From positions 1,598,501-1,662,500 of the forward strand of contig NZ_FNUC01000003.1 in NCBI RefSeq assembly GCF_900106035.1: a stretch of DNA of 64,000 bases, given 5' to 3'. The DNA comes from Jiangella alba (GTDB lineage Bacteria; Actinomycetota; Actinomycetes; Jiangellales; Jiangellaceae). Both the position numbers and the translations under genes were made by a program. The notes below the pieces were generated by a model. It was not told the DNA's origin and did not search any database. It saw only the letters and a program-made list of their open reading frames with translations. Shown here one piece after another: positions 33,627-48,025 of this stretch; position 1 is the stretch's first letter, and every line of letters begins with the position of its first letter.

Positions 33627-36136
33627 TGCGCGTCCCCCTGAGCTGGCTGCGCGACTACGCGCCGCTGCCCGACGACGTCAGCGCGCGCGACGTCGCGGCC
33701 CGGCTGATCCGGGCCGGCCTCGAGGTCGAGACCGTCGACGAAGCCGGCGCCGACATCACCGGCCCGCTGGTCGTCGGCCGCGTGCTCGAGTTCACCGACG
33801 AGCCGCAGAAGAACGGCAAGACCATCCGCTGGTGCTCGGTCGACGTCGGCGAGGCCGAGCCGCGCGGCATCGTCTGCGGCGCGCACAACTTCGCCGTGGG
33901 CGACCTCGTCGTCGTGTCGCTGCCCGGCGCCGTGCTGCCCGGCGGGTTCGCCATCTCCGCGCGCAAGACGTACGGCCACGTGTCCGACGGCATGATCTGC
34001 TCGGTCCGCGAGCTGGGCATCGGCGACGACCACGCCGGCATCCTCGTGCTGGGCGCCGGCGAGGCCGAGCCGGGGGCCGACGCCGTCGAGCTGCTGCACC
34101 TGCGCGACGACGTCCTCGACATCGCCGTCACGCCCGACCGCGGCTACTGCCTGTCCGTGCGCGGCGTGGCCCGCGAGGCGGCCACCGCCTACGGGGTGCC
34201 GTACAACGACCCCGGGGACCCGGGCGTGCGCGACGACGTCGACACCATCGGCGACGACGGCTACCCGGTGCGGGTCGAGGACGCCGAGCGGTGTCCGGTG
34301 TTCGCCGCCCGCACGGTCACCGGCTTCGACCCCGCCGCGCCGAGCCCGCGGTGGCTGCAGCGACGCGTCCAGCTGGCCGGCATGCGGCCCATCTCGCTGG
34401 CCGTCGACATCACCAACTTCGTCATGCTCGAGCTGGGCCAGCCGATCCACGGCTACGACCGCGACGCGCTGCGCGGGCCCATCGTCGTGCGTCGCGCGGC
34501 GGCGGGCGAGAAGCTGACGACGCTCGACGGCGCCGTCCGCGCGCTCGACCCCGACGACCTGCTCATCACCGACGACTCCGGGCCCATCGGCCTGGCCGGT
34601 GTCATGGGCGGCGGGTCCACCGAGCTCAGCTCCGCCACCACGGCCGTCGTGATCGAGGCGGCGCACTTCGAGGCCACCGGCATCGCCCGCACGGCGCGCC
34701 GGCACAAGCTGCCCAGCGAGGCGTCCAAGCGGTTCGAGCGCGGCGTCGACCCCGCCCTGCCCGCGGTGGCGGCGCAGCGGGTGGCCGACCTCCTGGTCTC
34801 GCTCGGCGGGGCCACCCAGGAGCCGGGGCTGACGGTGGCGGGTGCGGTTCCGGCGCCGGCCCCGATCGAGATCCCGGCCGGGCTGCCCGCGCGCGTCGTC
34901 GGTGTCGACTACCCGGCCGATGAGGTGACGTCGCTGCTCACGGCCGTGGGCGCCGCGGTGGCGCCGGCGGGGGACCAGCGCATCGCCGTCACCCCGCCGA
35001 CGTGGCGGCCCGACCTCACCGACCCGTACGACCTCGTCGAGGAGGTGGCCCGGCTGCACGGCTACGACGCGGTGCCGTCGGTGCTGCCGGTCGCCCCGGC
35101 CGGGCGCGGCATCACGCCGTCGCAGCGGCTGCGCCGCCGGGTCGAGCGGGCCGTCGCCGCGGCCGGCTACGTCGAGGCGCCGTCGTACCCGTTCGTGGGC
35201 GAGACCGACTTCGACGCGCTCGGCTTCCCGGCCGACGACGCCCGCCGGGTCGCGTTGCGGCTGGCCAACCCGATCTCCGAGGAGCAGCCGCTGCTGCGCA
35301 CGACGCTGCTGCCCGGCCTGCTCACCACGCTGCGGCGCAACGTCGGCCGCGGCGCCACCGACGTCGCCGTCTACGAGGCCGGCCTGGTGTTCCGGCCGTC
35401 GCCGGGGCCGCTGCCGGTGCCGCCGCGGCTGCCGGTCGACCGCCGGCCCACCGACGCCGAGCTCGCCTCGTTGCTCGCCGCGGTCCCGTCGCAGCCGCGC
35501 CGCATCGCCGTCGCGCTGGCCGGTGAGCGCGAGCCGGCCGGCTGGTGGGGCGCCGGACGCCCGGCCACCTGGGCCGACGCCGTCGAGGCCGCGCGGGTCG
35601 TCGCCCGGTCCGCCGGCGTGACGCTGCGGGTCGAGAAGGACGAGCACGCGCCCTGGCACCCGGGCCGCTGCGCCGCCCTGTACGTCGGCGACACCCTGGT
35701 CGGGCACGCCGGTGAGCTGCACCCGCGGGTCGTCGCGACGCTCGGGCTGCCGCCGCGCACGAGCGCCATGGAGCTCGAGCTGGACCGCTTCTTCCCGGCG
35801 GGCCTCGACGGCGTCGCCGACGACCCCGTGCGCGCCCCGTCCGTCCCGACCTTCCCTGTCGCCACCCAGGACGTCGCCCTCGTCGTCGACCTCGCCGTCC
35901 CGGCCGCCGACGTCGAGGACGCGCTGCGCTCCGGCGCCGGTGAGCTGCTCGAGTCGGTGCGGCTGTTCGACGTGTTCACCGGCGCGCAGCTCGGCGACGG
36001 CAGGAAGTCGCTGGCCTACGCGCTGCGGTTCCGCGCGCCCGACCGCACGCTCACCGTCGACGAGACCACCGCCGCCCGCGACGCCGCCGTCGCCGCGGCC
36101 ACGCAGCGCACCGGCGCGGTCCTGCGCGGCACATGA
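33626..36136 (+). CDS. pheT: phenylalanyl-tRNA synthetase beta subunit
   Basis: An 836-residue multidomain subunit: [15 protein letters not shown] start, OB-fold tRNA-binding domain (about 40-155, [20 protein letters not shown]), B3/B4 editing domain ([29 protein letters not shown]), B5, a degenerate synthetase core and a C-terminal anticodon-binding domain ([17 protein letters not shown] ... [15 protein letters not shown]). It removes mischarged tyrosine. The stop overlaps the next gene (ATGA). Confidence 0.96.
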
Positions 36137-36954
36137 GCGTCGCCGGGGTGCCCGCGGCCCGGACGGCGCTGGTCACCGGCGCCAGCCGGGGCATCGGCCG
36201 GGCCATCGCGGTCGGGCTGGCGGCGCGCGGGGTGTCGGTGGGCCTGGTCGCGCGCGACCGCAACCGCCTCGACGACGTCGTCGCCGAATGCCGGGCGCAG
36301 GGCGCGACGGCGGTCGGCGTCACCGCCGACGTCACCGACCACGACGACGTCGCCGCGGCCGTGTCGGCGCTGGCCGGCGGCCTGGACCGGATCGACCTGC
36401 TGGTCAACAACGCCGGCGTCATCGAGGCCGTCGAGCAGCCGTTCCTCGACACCGACGTCGAGGAGACCTGGCGCGTGGTCGAGGTCAACGTGCGCGGCCC
36501 GCTGCTGGTCACCCACGCCGTGCTCCCGGTCATGCTGGCCGGTGGCGGCGGCCGCGTCGTCAACCTCAACAGCGGCCTGGGCTTTCGCAGCGCCGAGATC
36601 TACACCGGGTACGCCGTCTCGAAGGGCGCGCTGGCGCGGTTCACCGGGCTGCTCGACCTGCAGTACCGGTCGCGGGGCGTGCGCGCCTTCGACCTCGCGC
36701 CCGGCCACGTCGAGACCGAGATGACCACGGCGATGCCCATGCACGCCGGCCGCACCTCCTGGACCGCCCCGTCCGACGTGGTCGATCTCGTCGCCGCCAT
36801 CGGCGACGGCATCCTGGACGACCTCGGCGGCCGGTTCTTCCGCGCCGGCACCGACACGCCCGCGTCGCTGCTGGCCCTGCGCGACGACATCCTCGCGCAC
36901 GACGCGCGGGCCCTCCGCCTCCCCACCGCCGGTCCGGACGACCCGCTCAGCTGA
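36133..36954 (+). CDS. short-chain dehydrogenase/reductase
   Basis: A 273-residue Rossmann-fold SDR with the cofactor loop [12 protein letters not shown] in the fourth strand, and the catalytic YAVSK (Tyr and Lys). Arg immediately after the first strand of the cofactor site (ARDRNRL) hints at NADP use. It overlaps pheT by four bases, so it is cotranscribed with it, although there is no functional link visible. Substrate unknown. Confidence 0.9.
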   Translation: MSVAGVPAARTALVTGASRGIGRAIAVGLAARGVSVGLVARDRNRLDDVVAECRAQGATAVGVTADVTDHDDVAAAVSALAGGLDRIDLLVNNAGVIEAVEQPFLDTDVEETWRVVEVNVRGPLLVTHAVLPVMLAGGGGRVVNLNSGLGFRSAEIYTGYAVSKGALARFTGLLDLQYRSRGVRAFDLAPGHVETEMTTAMPMHAGRTSWTAPSDVVDLVAAIGDGILDDLGGRFFRAGTDTPASLLALRDDILAHDARALRLPTAGPDDPLS

Positions 36955-36955
36955 G

Positions 36956-36977
36956 TTATCCACAGCCCTGTGGATAG
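36956..36977. promoter_or_regulatory. inverted pair of DnaA-box-like sequences
   Basis: TTATCCACA (36956-36964) and its near-complement TGTGGATAG (36969-36977) face each other across four bases. Both match the DnaA box consensus at eight or nine positions. They also form a 9-bp stem right after the SDR stop, so a terminator-like role is possible. Confidence 0.5.
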
Positions 36978-37037
36978 CGATTCGCGCCGACGTCTCGGGC
37001 CCGGCAGCATTGGCGGTCGTGACGAACAGGAGGCACG

Positions 37038-37613
37038 ATGGTGGCCATGACCGTTCCGCGCAGCGACGAGCTGCCGCCGCTCACTCCGGGGCCGATCACC
37101 CGGGCCGAGCTGGACGCGATGCCCGATGACGGGCGTCGGCACGAACTTCTCGACGGGATGCTCCTCGTGACCCCGGCGCCCACGGGAATGCATCAGGTCG
37201 CGGTGATACGACTTGCGCGGTTGCTCGGCGACAGCTGTCCGCCCGGGTTGGAGGCGATCGTCGCGCCGTTCGATGTGGCGCTGGCCAAGGACACGGTGCT
37301 TCAGCCGGATGTGCTGGTGGCGCCATGGGAGGACGTCATCAAGCGCGAGCTGTCCGGACCGCCGCTGCTGGCGGTCGAGGTGCTGTCGCCGTCGACGCGA
37401 CGCTACGACCTGCTGCTGAAGAGGTCGCGCTACGAGGCCGCGGGCACGCCGTCGTACTGGGTGGTCGACCCCGACGAGCCGTCCGTCATCGCCTGGGAAC
37501 TGCGCGACGGCGCGTACGCCGACGCCGGCCGGGCCAGTGGCGACGACGCGCTCGAGCTGACCCGGCCGTACCCCGTCCGCGTCGTCCCGGCCGCGCTCGT
37601 CGCGCCGCGCTGA
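37038..37613 (+). CDS. Uma2-family (DUF820) predicted endonuclease
   Basis: A 191-residue protein with the PD-(D/E)XK-like Uma2 pattern: [90 protein letters not shown]. The Asp of QPDV and Glu-x-Leu of VEVLS are the nuclease-like residues. Biological role is unsettled for the whole family. ATG at 37038 with AGGAGG four bases upstream. Confidence 0.88.
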   Translation: MVAMTVPRSDELPPLTPGPITRAELDAMPDDGRRHELLDGMLLVTPAPTGMHQVAVIRLARLLGDSCPPGLEAIVAPFDVALAKDTVLQPDVLVAPWEDVIKRELSGPPLLAVEVLSPSTRRYDLLLKRSRYEAAGTPSYWVVDPDEPSVIAWELRDGAYADAGRASGDDALELTRPYPVRVVPAALVAPR

Positions 37614-37617
37614 GGCG

Positions 37618-38559
37618 TCACTCCCAGCCGGTACGCCGGCGCACCCAGGCGAGCGTCGTGGCGTGCTGGGCGAGCTGGAAGGCGCGCACCGTCGGCAGCC
37701 CGGGCGGCGGCGGCCGCCGGCCGAAGGCGCCGAAGAAGCCGGCGAACCCGGCCAGCACCGCCGTCACGTGCCAGGGGTCGACGCCGTCGAGGAGGGGGTG
37801 GCCGTCGAGGTAGGGCTCGGGATCGTGGCCGTGGTAGGCGGCGTTCAGCAACAGCAGCACGGAGTCGAGCCAGGCCGCGCCGCGGAACGCCCACGGCCAG
37901 TCCACGAACCAGACGCCCGACGACGAGAGCAGGACGTTGTCGGCGCGCAGGTCGTAGTGGACCAGCGTGTCGCCGTCGACGACGTCGAGCGAGGACGCGG
38001 CGAGCTCGGCCAGCCGGTCGAGGTGGCGCCGCTCCCAGGGGTCGAGGTCGTCCGGCGGGTCGCCCGCCAGCGACCGGTAGCCCAGCATCGGCTCGCGCAT
38101 CTCGTCGCGGGCCCGCCGCGGCGACGGCACCGGGCACGGCGTCAGCGACCGCGACAGCCCCGTGACCGCGTCGACCACCAGCCGCAGCTCGTCCGGACGC
38201 CAGGGCTCGTGCGGCATGCGGCCGTCGACCTCGTCGAAGACCAATGCGACCCAGTCGCCGTCGTCGTAGGAGCCGCGGAACCGCGGAGCGGGAACGCCCG
38301 GCGGCAGCGCCGCCGCGACGTCGATCTCGCGCCGGTGGAGGTCCGGCGACTCGGGGTTGAGCGGCGTGCCGACCGCCTTGACGAACGCCCGCCCGCCGTC
38401 GGCGCAGCGCACGCGCGCGGCCAGCCCGGGGGAGAAGCCGCCGGACTGGTTGTGGGCGGCCACGACCGGCGAGCCGAGCACGTCGTCGATACCGGCCCGC
38501 ACGGCAGCGGGCAGCGACTCCCAGGTCGCGCGGACTCCGGACGCGGTGACGGCAGGCAT
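37618..38559 (-). CDS. aminoglycoside phosphotransferase-fold protein
   Basis: A 313-residue kinase-like fold: [27 protein letters not shown] is the nucleotide loop, [11 protein letters not shown] the hinge, [39 protein letters not shown] holds the catalytic HxDLxxxN and the metal-binding WFVDW. Members phosphorylate antibiotics, sugars or amines; the target is not evident. The ATG at 38559 has GAGG upstream. Divergent to argC and convergent with Uma2. Confidence 0.88.
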   Translation of the reverse strand: MPAVTASGVRATWESLPAAVRAGIDDVLGSPVVAAHNQSGGFSPGLAARVRCADGGRAFVKAVGTPLNPESPDLHRREIDVAAALPPGVPAPRFRGSYDDGDWVALVFDEVDGRMPHEPWRPDELRLVVDAVTGLSRSLTPCPVPSPRRARDEMREPMLGYRSLAGDPPDDLDPWERRHLDRLAELAASSLDVVDGDTLVHYDLRADNVLLSSSGVWFVDWPWAFRGAAWLDSVLLLLNAAYHGHDPEPYLDGHPLLDGVDPWHVTAVLAGFAGFFGAFGRRPPPPGLPTVRAFQLAQHATTLAWVRRRTGWE

Positions 38560-38623
38560 GCGACCATCCTCGCGAAGCCCGGCGAGCGGCCGCACCCGAT
38601 TTTCGGCGTGACGCCCACCACGT

Positions 38624-38660
38624 TGCATGAATTTGCGGAACTCTGCATAATCATTCGCAT
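38624..38660 (+). promoter_or_regulatory. argC promoter with overlapping ArgR (ARG) boxes
   Basis: TTGCAT (38624-38629), 16 bases, CATAAT (38646-38651), then ATG eight bases later: a leaderless promoter. Two ARG-box-like dyads, TGCATGAATTTGC and TGCATAATCATTCGCA, cover it. ArgR is encoded in the operon, so arginine feedback repression is strongly suggested. Confidence 0.75.
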
Positions 38661-39699
38661 GGGAGCGACTGTGGCGATCGCGGGAGCGAGCGGTTACGCG
38701 GGCGGCGAGCTGCTGCGCCTGCTGCTCGCGCACCCCGAACTCGGCGTGGGGACGGTGACGGCGCACTCGAAAGCGGGCGACCGCCTGACCACGCACCACC
38801 CGCAACTGATCGAGCTGGCCGACCGCACGCTGGAGCCGACGACGGCCGAGACGCTGGCCGGGCACGACGTCGTGATCCTGGCGCTGCCGCACGGCGCGTC
38901 GGCCGAGATCGCGGCGCAGCTGCCCGACGACGTCCTCGTGCTCGACTGCGGCGCCGACCACCGCCTCACCGACGCCGCGGCGTGGCAGCGCTTCTACGGC
39001 ACCGAGCACGCCGGCAGCTGGCCCTACGGCCTGCCCGAGCTCGTCCACCACGACGGCGCCAAGCAGCGCGCCGCCCTCCCGGGCGCCCGGCGCATCGCCG
39101 TCCCCGGCTGCAACGTCACCGCCGTCACGCTGGCACTGGCGCCCGGCCTGGCCGCCGGCGTCGTCGCGCCCGACGACATCGTCGCGGTGCTGGCCTGCGG
39201 CCCGTCCGGCGCCGGGAAGTCGCTGAAGCCGCACCTGCTGGCCAGCGAGATCCTCGGCGCGGCCACGCCGTACGCCGTCGGGGGCGTGCACCGGCACATC
39301 CCGGAGATCCAGCAGAACCTGCAGCTCGCGGGCGGCGCACCGGTGAGCCTCTCGTTCACGCCCACGCTGGTCCCGATGAGCCGCGGCATCCTCGCCACGG
39401 TGACGGCGAAGCTGACCGGTGACGCCGGCAGCGTGCGCGCCGCATGGGCCGGCGCCTACGCCGACGAGCCGTTCGTGCACCTGCTGCCCGAGGGGCAGTG
39501 GCCCACCACGGCCGCCGTCCTCGGCGCGAACACCGCCCACGTGCAGGTGACGGTCGACGAGGCGGCCGGCCGGGTGGTCGCGGTCGCCGCCATCGACAAC
39601 CTCACCAAGGGCACCGCGGGCGCGGCCGTCCAGTCGGCCAACCTCGCGCTCGGGCTGCCCGAGACACTCGGCCTGCCGACGACGGGGGTGGCGCCGTGA
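38659..39699 (+). CDS. argC: N-acetyl-gamma-glutamyl-phosphate reductase
   Basis: A 346-residue dehydrogenase: [25 protein letters not shown] is the NADP loop and [18 protein letters not shown] holds the catalytic cysteine, followed by [10 protein letters not shown] and [11 protein letters not shown]. It reduces N-acetylglutamyl phosphate in arginine synthesis. ATG at 38659 chosen from the operator/promoter and family start. The stop overlaps argJ (GTGA). Confidence 0.96.
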   Translation: MGATVAIAGASGYAGGELLRLLLAHPELGVGTVTAHSKAGDRLTTHHPQLIELADRTLEPTTAETLAGHDVVILALPHGASAEIAAQLPDDVLVLDCGADHRLTDAAAWQRFYGTEHAGSWPYGLPELVHHDGAKQRAALPGARRIAVPGCNVTAVTLALAPGLAAGVVAPDDIVAVLACGPSGAGKSLKPHLLASEILGAATPYAVGGVHRHIPEIQQNLQLAGGAPVSLSFTPTLVPMSRGILATVTAKLTGDAGSVRAAWAGAYADEPFVHLLPEGQWPTTAAVLGANTAHVQVTVDEAAGRVVAVAAIDNLTKGTAGAAVQSANLALGLPETLGLPTTGVAP

Positions 39700-40853
39700 G
39701 CGTCACCGCTGCGGCCGGTTTCCGGGCCGCGGGCGTCGTCGCGGGCCTGAAGCCCAGCGGCAAGCCCGACGTCGCGCTCGTCGTCAACGACGGGCCCCAC
39801 CACAGCGCCGCCGCCGTGTTCACGTCGAACCGGTGCAAGGCCAACCCGGTGCTGTGGAGCGAGCGGACCATCGCCGACGGACGGCTGTCCGCGGTCGTGC
39901 TGAACTCCGGCGGCGCCAACTGCTACAACGGCCCCGAGGGCTTCCAGACGACGCACGCCAGCGCCGAGTTGGTGGCCGAGCTGACCGGCGGCCAGGCCTT
40001 CGACGTCGCCGTCTGCTCCACCGGGCTGATCGGCCAGCCGCTGGACCGGCCGATCCTGGAGAAGGGCATCCGCGCCGCCCACGCCGAGCTGTCGGCGGAC
40101 GGCGGGCCCGCGGCGGCGACGGCCATCATGACCACCGACACCGTGGCCAAGCAGGCCACCGCGGCCGGCGACGGGTGGGTCGTCGGCGGCATGGCCAAGG
40201 GCGCCGGCATGCTGGCGCCCGCGCTGGCCACCATGCTGGTCGTCATCACCACCGACGCCGTCGCCGACGCGGCCACGCTCGACGCCGCGCTGCGGGCGGC
40301 CACCAGGACGACGTTCGACCGGCTCGACACCGACGGCTGCATGTCCACCAACGACACCGTCGCGCTGCTGGCCAGCGGCGCGTCCGGGGTCACCCCCGGC
40401 GAAGCAGAGCTCACCGCCGCGGTGACGGCCGTCTGCGCCGACCTCGCCGAGCAGCTCTGGCACGACGCCGAGGGCGCGCACCACGACATCGCCATCGAGG
40501 TCACCGGCGCCGCGAGCGACGACGACGCCGTCGAGGTCGCCCGCGCCGTCGCCCGCAGCAACCTGTTCAAGGCCGCCGTCTTCGGCAACGACCCGAACTG
40601 GGGCCGCGTGCTGGCCGCCGTCGGCACCACGAAGGCGGCGTTCGAGCCGGAGCGCATCGACATCTCGATGAACGGCGTCAAGGTCTGCGTCGCCGGCGGC
40701 ACGGGGGTCGGCGCGCCGTCCGAGCAGGTCGACCTCACCGGCCGCGACGTGCACGTGCTGGTCGAGCTGAACGCCGGTCCGGCCACGGCGACGATCCTGA
40801 CCAGCGACCTCACGCACGACTACGTGCACGAGAACTCGGCGTACTCCACATGA
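39696..40853 (+). CDS. argJ: bifunctional ornithine acetyltransferase / N-acetylglutamate synthase
   Basis: A 385-residue Ntn-type enzyme that recycles acetyl groups from acetylornithine to glutamate. The self-cleavage site is ALATMLVV with nucleophile Thr179; GANCYNG, KGAGM and [13 protein letters not shown] are family motifs. GTG start, coupled to argC and argB by four-base overlaps. Confidence 0.96.
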   Translation: MSVTAAAGFRAAGVVAGLKPSGKPDVALVVNDGPHHSAAAVFTSNRCKANPVLWSERTIADGRLSAVVLNSGGANCYNGPEGFQTTHASAELVAELTGGQAFDVAVCSTGLIGQPLDRPILEKGIRAAHAELSADGGPAAATAIMTTDTVAKQATAAGDGWVVGGMAKGAGMLAPALATMLVVITTDAVADAATLDAALRAATRTTFDRLDTDGCMSTNDTVALLASGASGVTPGEAELTAAVTAVCADLAEQLWHDAEGAHHDIAIEVTGAASDDDAVEVARAVARSNLFKAAVFGNDPNWGRVLAAVGTTKAAFEPERIDISMNGVKVCVAGGTGVGAPSEQVDLTGRDVHVLVELNAGPATATILTSDLTHDYVHENSAYST

Positions 40854-41727
40854 GCGTGACGACGACGGCCGCGCTGGCCAAGGCCGGGGTGCTGGTCGAG
40901 GCGCTGCCCTGGCTGAAGCGGTTCCACGGCAAGATCGTCGTGGTGAAGTACGGCGGCAACGCGATGATCGACGACGACCTCAAGCGGGCCTTCGCCGACG
41001 ACATCGTCTTCCTCCGGCTGGCCGGGCTGAAGCCGGTGGTCGTGCACGGCGGCGGGCCGCAGATCAGCGCCATGCTGGACCGCCTCGGCATCGAGAGCGA
41101 GTTCCGCGGCGGCCTGCGGGTCACCACACCCGAGGCGATGGACGTCGTCCGCATGGTGCTGGTCGGCCAGGTGAGCCGCGAGATCGTCGGCCTGATGAAC
41201 GCGCACGGGCCGCTCGCGGTCGGGCTGTCCGGTGAGGACGCCGGCCTGTTCACGGCGCAGCGCCAGGCCGCGATCATCGACGGCGAACCGGTCGACCTCG
41301 GTCTGGTCGGCGACGTGGCCGAGGTCGACGCCGGCGCGGTGCTCGATCTCATCGACGCGGGGCGCATCCCGGTGGTGTCGTCGGTCGCGCCCGACGCCGA
41401 CGGCGTCGTGCACAACGTCAACGCCGACACCGCGGCGGCCGCGCTGGCGGTCGAGCTGGGAGCGGAGAAGCTGGTCGTGCTGACCGACGTGGAAGGGCTG
41501 TACCGGAACTATCCGGCCGACACCGAGATCGTGCAGGAGATCACCGCCGGCGAGCTGACGACGCTGCTGCCGTCGCTGTCGTCCGGCATGATCCCGAAGA
41601 TGCAGGCGTGCCTGCGCGCGGTGGAGGGCGGGGTGCCGGAGGCGACGATCATCGACGGCCGGGTCCCGAACTCGCTGTTGCTGGAGGTCTTCACCGACGA
41701 GGGCGTGGGAACGATGGTGGTGCCGTC

Positions 41728-41731
<4 letters not shown>
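40850..41731 (+). CDS. argB: acetylglutamate kinase
   Basis: A 293-residue amino acid kinase with [44 protein letters not shown] and [10 protein letters not shown] motifs for acetylglutamate and ATP. It is usually the arginine-feedback step. The N-terminal helix (residues 1-25) is the type found in arginine-sensitive hexameric enzymes. Four-base overlaps at both ends. Confidence 0.96.
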
Positions 41732-45828
<4,097 letters not shown>

Positions 45829-45838
45829 GTTCGGCGTC

Positions 45839-46342
45839 ATGGCACGCGTCGAGGTGGTCCGGGGCGACATCACCCGCGAGGCCGTCGACGCGATCGTCAA
45901 CGCGGCCAACTCGTCGCTGCGCGGAGGTGGCGGCGTCGACGGCGCCATCCACTGGGCCGCCGGCCCGCGGTTGAAGGAGGCCGGGGCCGCGCTGGCGCCC
46001 TGCCATCCGGGCGACGCCGTCGCGACCCCGGCGTTCGACCTCGACCCGCCCGTCCGCCACGTCATCCACACGGTCGGCCCGGTGTGGCGCGGGGGAGCGG
46101 CCGGCGAGGCCGCGCTGCTGGCGTCGTGCTATCGGCGCTCGCTGGAGGTGGCCGACTCGCTGGGCGCCCGGTCGGTCGCGTTCCCGGCGATCTCGACCGG
46201 CATCTTCGGCTACCCGCCCGACCAGGCCGCCCGCATCGCCGTCGACACCGTCCGCTCCGTTTCGACACAGGTCGAGCTGATCCGGCTGGTCGCCTACGAC
46301 CGCCCGGCGTACGACCTGCTCACCGCCGCCTTGGACGTCTGA
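45839..46342 (+). CDS. macrodomain protein (O-acetyl-ADP-ribose deacetylase-like)
   Basis: A 167-residue macrodomain: [39 protein letters not shown] is the ADP-ribose loop 1 with the catalytic Asn/Asp region, and [24 protein letters not shown] is loop 2. It should hydrolyse O-acetyl-ADP-ribose or ADP-ribosyl groups. Follows argH by ten bases but has its own promoter signal. Confidence 0.92.
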   Translation: MARVEVVRGDITREAVDAIVNAANSSLRGGGGVDGAIHWAAGPRLKEAGAALAPCHPGDAVATPAFDLDPPVRHVIHTVGPVWRGGAAGEAALLASCYRRSLEVADSLGARSVAFPAISTGIFGYPPDQAARIAVDTVRSVSTQVELIRLVAYDRPAYDLLTAALDV

Positions 46343-46352
46343 AGCTGCAGAA

Positions 46353-46393
46353 ACCCCGGCGCGGAATCACCGCTAAGAGAGACGCGCCGGGGT
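46353..46393 (+). terminator. hairpin after macrodomain gene
   Basis: ACCCCGGCGCG (46353-46363) and CGCGCCGGGGT (46383-46393) form a perfect 11-bp stem around a 19-base loop, ten bases after the stop. No T-run follows, so it is a probable intrinsic or stabilising terminator of the arg-macrodomain unit. Confidence 0.6.
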
Positions 46394-46584
46394 CCGGCCG
46401 GGATCGACGGTGTTGGAGCACCTCCACCGGCCATGAACAGCCTACCGTTATTGACGGCGTATTGACCAGGTGTCATCCTGGAGGGCTAACTACATCGGGA
46501 ATCCGCCCGGCGTGGTCCAGAGATGGGCTACCGGCGGACTGTTGGAGCGGTTCACCGTGTGGCCCCTCGCGAGAGAGGACACCG
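46394..46584. other. lower-GC intergenic stretch upstream of small ORF
   Basis: This segment is noticeably richer in A/T than its neighbours. It contains a possible promoter: TTGACC near 46463 and TAACTA near 46488 with a spacer of about 19 bases. No other gene is seen in it. Confidence 0.4.
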
Positions 46585-46752
46585 TTGAATCACCGCGACA
46601 GAGACGAACGCACCACGTTGGCCAGGCTCGTACAGCTGCGCCGGCACACCGAGGTCATCGGTCAGATCCTGCGGGATCTCTGGCCACTGATCGCGGGAGC
46701 GTTCTCCATCCTGGGTGTTGCCCTGCATCAGGTCGTCGTGCTGCTGAGGTAG
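46585..46752 (+). CDS. small protein of unknown function with C-terminal hydrophobic segment
   Basis: A 55-residue ORF with a TTG start six bases after GAGAGAGGAC. The first half is charged (NHRDRDERTTLARLVQLRRH); the second half (WPLIAGAFSILGVALHQVVVLL) is long enough for one membrane helix and ends Leu-Arg. I recognise no family. It sits alone between two convergent gene blocks in lower-GC DNA. It could be a real small membrane protein or a leftover of a mobile element. Confidence 0.4.
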   Translation: MNHRDRDERTTLARLVQLRRHTEVIGQILRDLWPLIAGAFSILGVALHQVVVLLR

Positions 46753-46808
46753 CCGGCGAGCCGCAGGGAGCGATACGGGGCTGGCGAGAGCCGGCCCCGT
46801 TCGTGCGC

Positions 46809-47543
46809 TCACCGCCGGAGCGCCAGTAGCGAGAACGCGTTCGGCAGCCGCCCGCGCCAGGCGGCCGCGTCGACGCCGTCCGGCCGCCAGAACGGGTCGG
46901 GGTACTCGGCGAGGTGGCGCAGCTCCAGCCCGGCCGCGACGACCGCCGTCACGATCTCGCCGAGGGTCGCCTGCCGCTCCACCGCGCCGCGCGCCGGGAA
47001 CGTGTCGTTGACGTGCTGGCGGTCGAAATAGCCGCGGTCCGGCCGGATGCGCGGCTCGTCGGCGTCCCACGCCCACAGCGGCACCGCGGGGTGTGCCTCG
47101 TAGACGAACAACGACCCGCCTGGGCGCAGCAGCCGCGCGACGTCGCGGGCCCAGGCGAGCAGGTCGGGCAGCCAGATCAGCGCGCCCTTGCCGGTGTAGA
47201 CGAGGTCCGCGGAACCGGAGCGCAGCGGAGCGCCGGGCAGCTCGCCCACGACGTACCGGCACGGCAGCCCCAGCCGGGCGGCCCGCCGCTGCGCCGCCCC
47301 GACGGCGACCGCGCTGAAGTCGACCCCGACGACCGACCGCGCGCCGGCGCGCACCAGCGCGGCGTCGTCGAGGCCGTGACCGCTCTGCAGGTGCACGACC
47401 TCCGGCGCCGCCGCCAGCACCGGTGCGAGCAGCTCCAGTTCGGCCGGCAGCAGCGTCGCCGCCCGCGCCTGCGCCAGCAACCCGTCGTCCTCGCGGACGT
47501 GCTTCAGCGACGCGTCGTCCCAGGCGGCGCGGTTACCGTCCAT
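46809..47543 (-). CDS. SAM-dependent methyltransferase
   Basis: A 244-residue class I methyltransferase. Motif I is VVHLQSGHGLDDAALVRAGARSVVGVDFS, followed by LPCRYVVGELPGAPLRSGSADLVYTGKGAL and the post-motif LLRPGGSLFVYEAHP. The substrate is not evident; the WAWDADEPRIRPDRGYFDRQHVNDTFP insertion resembles small-molecule methyltransferases. ATG start overlaps the upstream MmcQ gene by 11 bp. Confidence 0.85.
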   Translation of the reverse strand: MDGNRAAWDDASLKHVREDDGLLAQARAATLLPAELELLAPVLAAAPEVVHLQSGHGLDDAALVRAGARSVVGVDFSAVAVGAAQRRAARLGLPCRYVVGELPGAPLRSGSADLVYTGKGALIWLPDLLAWARDVARLLRPGGSLFVYEAHPAVPLWAWDADEPRIRPDRGYFDRQHVNDTFPARGAVERQATLGEIVTAVVAAGLELRHLAEYPDPFWRPDGVDAAAWRGRLPNAFSLLALRR

Positions 47544-47955
47544 GATCGCGCAGCCACGCGGCGGCCCGCGTCTTCGAGGCGCGCGCCAGCCACGCGTCCT
47601 GGACCTGCTCGGCCAGCTCGGCGCGGGTCAGCTCGCCCAGCCGGGAGGCCCGCACCAGCACCGACCGGTGCCCGTCGAAGTGCGGCGTCGTGAAGTACGG
47701 CGTGCGTGGGTCCTGGACCAGCGCCGCCTTCTCCGCCTCGGACTCCACCCACAGCACGATGACGTCGTCGTACCGCTCGCCCGTGTCCGGGTCGACGGCG
47801 TCGGGCCGCGGGTTGCGGAAGAACACGAACGACCGGCGGCCGACCTGGTAGACGGGCTTCTGCTCGGTGCCCGGGTACACGGTGACGTGCGGCATCGCCA
47901 GCGCCACCTCGTGCACGTCGGCGACCGTCGCGGCCCGCTCGCCGTCGTCCACCAT
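47533..47955 (-). CDS. MmcQ/YjbR family protein
   Basis: A 140-residue protein with the MmcQ/YjbR (CyaY-like fold) pattern: VHEVALAMPHVTVYPGTEQKPVYQVGRRSFVFFRNPRP, VIVLWVESEAEKAALVQDPRTPYFTTPHFDGHRSVLVR and ELAEQVQDAWLARASKTRAAAWL. The family is DNA-binding-like but its role is unknown. Cotranscribed with the methyltransferase. Confidence 0.85.
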   Translation of the reverse strand: MVDDGERAATVADVHEVALAMPHVTVYPGTEQKPVYQVGRRSFVFFRNPRPDAVDPDTGERYDDVIVLWVESEAEKAALVQDPRTPYFTTPHFDGHRSVLVRASRLGELTRAELAEQVQDAWLARASKTRAAAWLRDHGR

Positions 47956-48025
47956 GAACCCACCATAGCGACAACGCAACCTTCCGATGGTCTCGGGCGT
48001 CTGAGCCGGTAAGGGGGGTGACGGC

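Noticed and set aside
36956..36977. Chromosomal replication origin
   Set aside because: Only one pair of DnaA-like boxes, no dnaA/dnaN nearby and no AT-rich unwinding region.
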